Positions 62,301 to 64,000 of a stretch of DNA of 64,000 bases are shown here, one piece after another; the stretch's first letter is position 1; every line of letters starts with the position of its first letter. A program made the position numbers and the translations under genes. A model generated the notes under the pieces. The model made no database searches. It was not told the origin of the DNA and was given only the letters and a program-made list of their open reading frames with translations. Source of the DNA: Acanthornis magna (lineage: Eukaryota > Chordata > Aves > Passeriformes > Acanthizidae); contig JAWUZG010000084.1 in assembly GCA_036785705.1 (NCBI GenBank), positions 14,459,501 to 14,523,500 of the forward strand. Reading direction: 5' to 3'.

Positions 62301-64000
62301 TGAACAGTCCAAGCTAAGCACACAGGATCTGGAACTCAACAAATTAAACTTAACATTAAGTTTTCAGCAGCCCACCATTAGACCCCAACTGAAGATAATA
62401 AAGGCAAAAATAAGATTACCAGTAGGATTTGCCAAAATGTTAATAGAATAGCCAAACTAACAAGGACTGCTCTCTGCATTTCATATTCAATCTTCTTCAG
62501 TTTATAAGAGAAGCTGAATGTTGCTACACTGGTGTATTCTGAGAGGACATTACAGAAAAGGTGAACTAACAGAAGAAAACACAGGTAGGCATTTCTGTTA
62601 ATCCTGTTAGAGAGTGTCCATGACTACCAAATTATGTGTGAAAGTTTAACATTGTTTAGATTACAAACACAGCTACTAGAAGGGTTTTATCTTCTTTCTA
62701 GTCCAAAATGCCTAGGGACAGACAAGCAAAGCAGAAGAGAGAAATCTAGAAATGTATCAATATGTGAACCTCTGGAGAATTGACTTCCAGCTAGTAATCT
62801 GTTCAGGGTTTGTATCTATTTCCATGGAATGTCTTTAATAACCTTGTACAAGCAGAGCAAGACTACTTTGCAGAGTCACATGTTTTAGTCACAAACATAT
62901 TACACCCGATTTAATGAGGCTCTGCAAGCCAGAAACAGTCTGTGCTTACCCGATAGTGAGCCAGCTGCAGGGCAAGCTGCACAAAGGCATCAGGGCTGGT
63001 TTTTGCTTTCTTTATCAGTCCTTTCCCAAAAGCATCAAAATAAAATGAACAGAAGTCCACATCATCTGCTAGCGCAACGGCAGTGCTCAGAGACTTCTCA
63101 ATCACTTCTTGGCACTTAAATAAATAAACAAAGAAACAAGTATGTATACACACATGCATTCATGGCATTTCAGAGAGCTATTGAAAAAGTGCAGGTATTT
63201 TTAACTGATCAATAAGAAATGCTGCCCTATGCATGCCAGGAACATCATTACCTAAATAATCTCCCTTTAGAGAAAGAAGAGAAGCTATGTTTGCCAGAAA
63301 GTTAAAATTCAAAAAGCTATTAAAAATATTTTAAGCCTCTACACATCCAAAAATAACACGAAACCCACCAGCATGAAAACTGTTCAGATCAGGAGAATAT
63401 AAAAGAATGACCTGCAGTTATAGAATGGCAATGATAGTGTGGCTTCCAAGCTGCCCCACATGCTTAATGAAATACACCACAAACCATTATCTTTTTACTC
63501 AAAATTAAAATTCAAATAGGTGGTGGCAGTTTTTCTTGAGCTCCAGCAAAAAAAAACCCTTAAAAAATCAAATCTTATTAGGCATGCATATAGAACTATG
63601 AACAAAAAAATAGACAGGTGGTCCAAAAGTACTATTAGACACGAGTATTTGTTGTGACAACAGTAATGAAACCTCAGCAAATGAAAGTTTATTTTAATAC
63701 AGTCACCATTTAAAATAGGTGGTCACTTGGTTTTGACATACTGCCAACGAAGAAAGCTTCCAGTGAAATGTTGGCATTTCCCAGCCAGAATTTTTAAAGA
63801 TTGATATTAAAAGCCCCTAAGTAAACTGAGTAATGTCTACACATGAAGTACACAATCTACAGGACTCAAAGGAATTTAAAGCTGATTTATACAGTTACCA
63901 GTAATTATGTAAATGATTTGATTGCTGAGGAAAAGAGAAGCTTCTTCCTCAAATCATTAAATCTTCTGTACTTACTTCTACTGGAATTTCCCACTGCAGT
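56217..64000 (-). CDS. CPT1A: Carnitine O-palmitoyltransferase 1, liver type, C-terminal part
   Basis: CPT1A sits in the mitochondrial outer membrane and transfers long-chain acyl groups from CoA to carnitine, the malonyl-CoA-controlled step of fatty-acid oxidation. Seven minus-strand exon segments are present in order, all phase 0 with GT-AG borders: 63976-64000 (cut by the window), 62950-63114, 62106-62240, 60872-61024, 59742-59846, 57865-57957, 56217-56303. They encode the last 253 residues, corresponding to about human 518-773. Key features kept: [18 protein letters not shown] with the Met equivalent to 593 (malonyl-CoA sensitivity), the STS carnitine-site triplet (685-687), and the SSGGGFGP loop (709-710, sites of human deficiency alleles). 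The N-terminal membrane and regulatory part and the catalytic His473 lie outside. It appears functional. Confidence 0.96.
56304..57864 (-). other. CPT1A: CPT1A introns, 3' half
   Basis: This intron (1.56 kb) and the others (57958-59741, 59847-60871, 61025-62105, 62241-62949, 63115-63975) are AT-rich and compact, as usual in birds. A short direct duplication around GTATGACTAATGAC lies at 56,682-56,727. Aside from the CR1 and the duplicated block listed separately I see nothing in them. Confidence 0.6.
57865..57957 (-). CDS. CPT1A: CPT1A exon (human 715-745)
   Basis: 31 codons: [20 protein letters not shown], then [11 protein letters not shown]. Acceptor TTTCTTCCCATAG, donor ACG|GTAAGA. Confidence 0.96.
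59023..59420. repeat. Intronic duplication, copy 1
   Basis: Aligns by eye with 60083-60460 at an offset of 1,038-1,060 bases and the same orientation. Shared anchors include TTTCAATAGAAATGCT, TCTAACAATACAC, TATTCTTGACTT, TTAGGAG.GCAAG and CCTTAAAATCTAGTTTAAGT. Divergence is substantial, roughly 30%, so it is an old duplication or two copies of an unnamed repeat. Confidence 0.7.
59742..59846 (-). CDS. CPT1A: CPT1A exon with STS motif (human 677-714)
   Basis: 35 codons: [20 protein letters not shown], then [15 protein letters not shown]. Three codons shorter than the human exon, all in the loop between the STS triplet and the GGG loop. Donor CCG|GTATGT; the acceptor TCTAATAAAG has a modest pyrimidine tract. 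It lies between two diverged copies of a ~390-base intronic duplication. Confidence 0.93.
60083..60460. repeat. Intronic duplication, copy 2
   Basis: Partner of 59023-59420. The pair brackets the CPT1A exon at 59742-59846. Confidence 0.7.
60872..61024 (-). CDS. CPT1A: CPT1A exon (human 626-676)
   Basis: 51 codons: [20 protein letters not shown], then [20 protein letters not shown], then [11 protein letters not shown]. Acceptor TTTATTTGTTAG, donor GAA|GTAAGT. Confidence 0.96.
61835..62076 (-). mobile_element. CR1 LINE 3' end in CPT1A intron
   Basis: Starts TCACAGAATCATGGATTGGG, then GGAAGGGACTTAAAAGATCA, CCTGCCATGGACAGGGACAC and ATTTCTTCCTAATATGCAAT, a clear reverse-complement CR1 end. It is in the same transcriptional sense as CPT1A and begins about 30 bases past an exon donor. 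Confidence 0.93.
62106..62240 (-). CDS. CPT1A: CPT1A exon (human 581-625)
   Basis: 45 codons: [20 protein letters not shown], then [19 protein letters not shown], then ADPTES. Acceptor CCCTTTTTCAAG, donor AGT|GTAAGT. A CR1 end lies only about 30 bases beyond the donor. Confidence 0.96.
62950..63114 (-). CDS. CPT1A: CPT1A exon (human 526-580)
   Basis: 55 codons: [20 protein letters not shown], then [18 protein letters not shown], then [17 protein letters not shown]. Acceptor TTATTTATTTAAG, donor CGG|GTAAGC. Length agrees with the mammalian exon. Confidence 0.95.
63976..64000 (-). CDS. CPT1A: CPT1A exon, window-truncated
   Basis: Encodes LQWEIPVE before donor GAA|GTAAGT. It corresponds to human 518-525; the rest of the exon is past the right edge. 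Confidence 0.9.

Noticed and set aside
1..64000. CRISPR arrays, operons, prokaryotic features, tRNA or rRNA genes
   Set aside because: The window is vertebrate nuclear DNA; no spaced palindromic array, and no tRNA or rRNA sequence was recognised.

Overview
This is vertebrate, almost certainly avian, DNA. It is AT-rich and gene-poor, with intron-split genes and many diverged CR1 LINE pieces. The encoded galanin ends HGFT, as in chicken, whereas mammals differ there. The order GAL - (TESMIN position) - CPT1A matches the conserved vertebrate block PPP6R3-GAL-TESMIN-CPT1A; PPP6R3 is not visible and should lie off the left edge. Species cannot be fixed from the sequence alone.

Layout. 1-16.4 kb is intergenic, with CR1 fragments (one split by an insertion) and two diverged minus-strand ORF units near 5.5 and 8.0 kb that look like duplicates of each other. 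16.5-25.25 kb holds the complete GAL gene on + strand: CpG-rich promoter, non-coding exon 1 carrying a 15-bp minisatellite, and five coding exons giving a 117-residue preprogalanin/GMAP precursor. 25-38 kb is intergenic, with degenerate LTR-like and CR1 pieces. 38-56 kb lies where TESMIN sits in mammals. It contains one clear minus-strand CXC-domain exon (47.08-47.18 kb) with two in-frame stops, so TESMIN appears to be a decayed pseudogene here, plus two unassigned exon-like segments. 56.2-64.0 kb holds the last seven coding exons of CPT1A on the minus strand; the gene continues beyond the right edge.

The two intact genes have unrelated jobs: GAL makes a secreted neuropeptide, and CPT1A is the mitochondrial outer-membrane enzyme that commits long-chain fatty acids to oxidation. 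Their proximity is inherited synteny. The observations I rate highest are the two-variant 15-bp repeat in the GAL 5' UTR behind a two-codon uORF, the TESMIN fossil exon, the duplicated secreted-protein-like units upstream of GAL, and a diverged intronic duplication flanking a CPT1A exon that itself appears three codons short.
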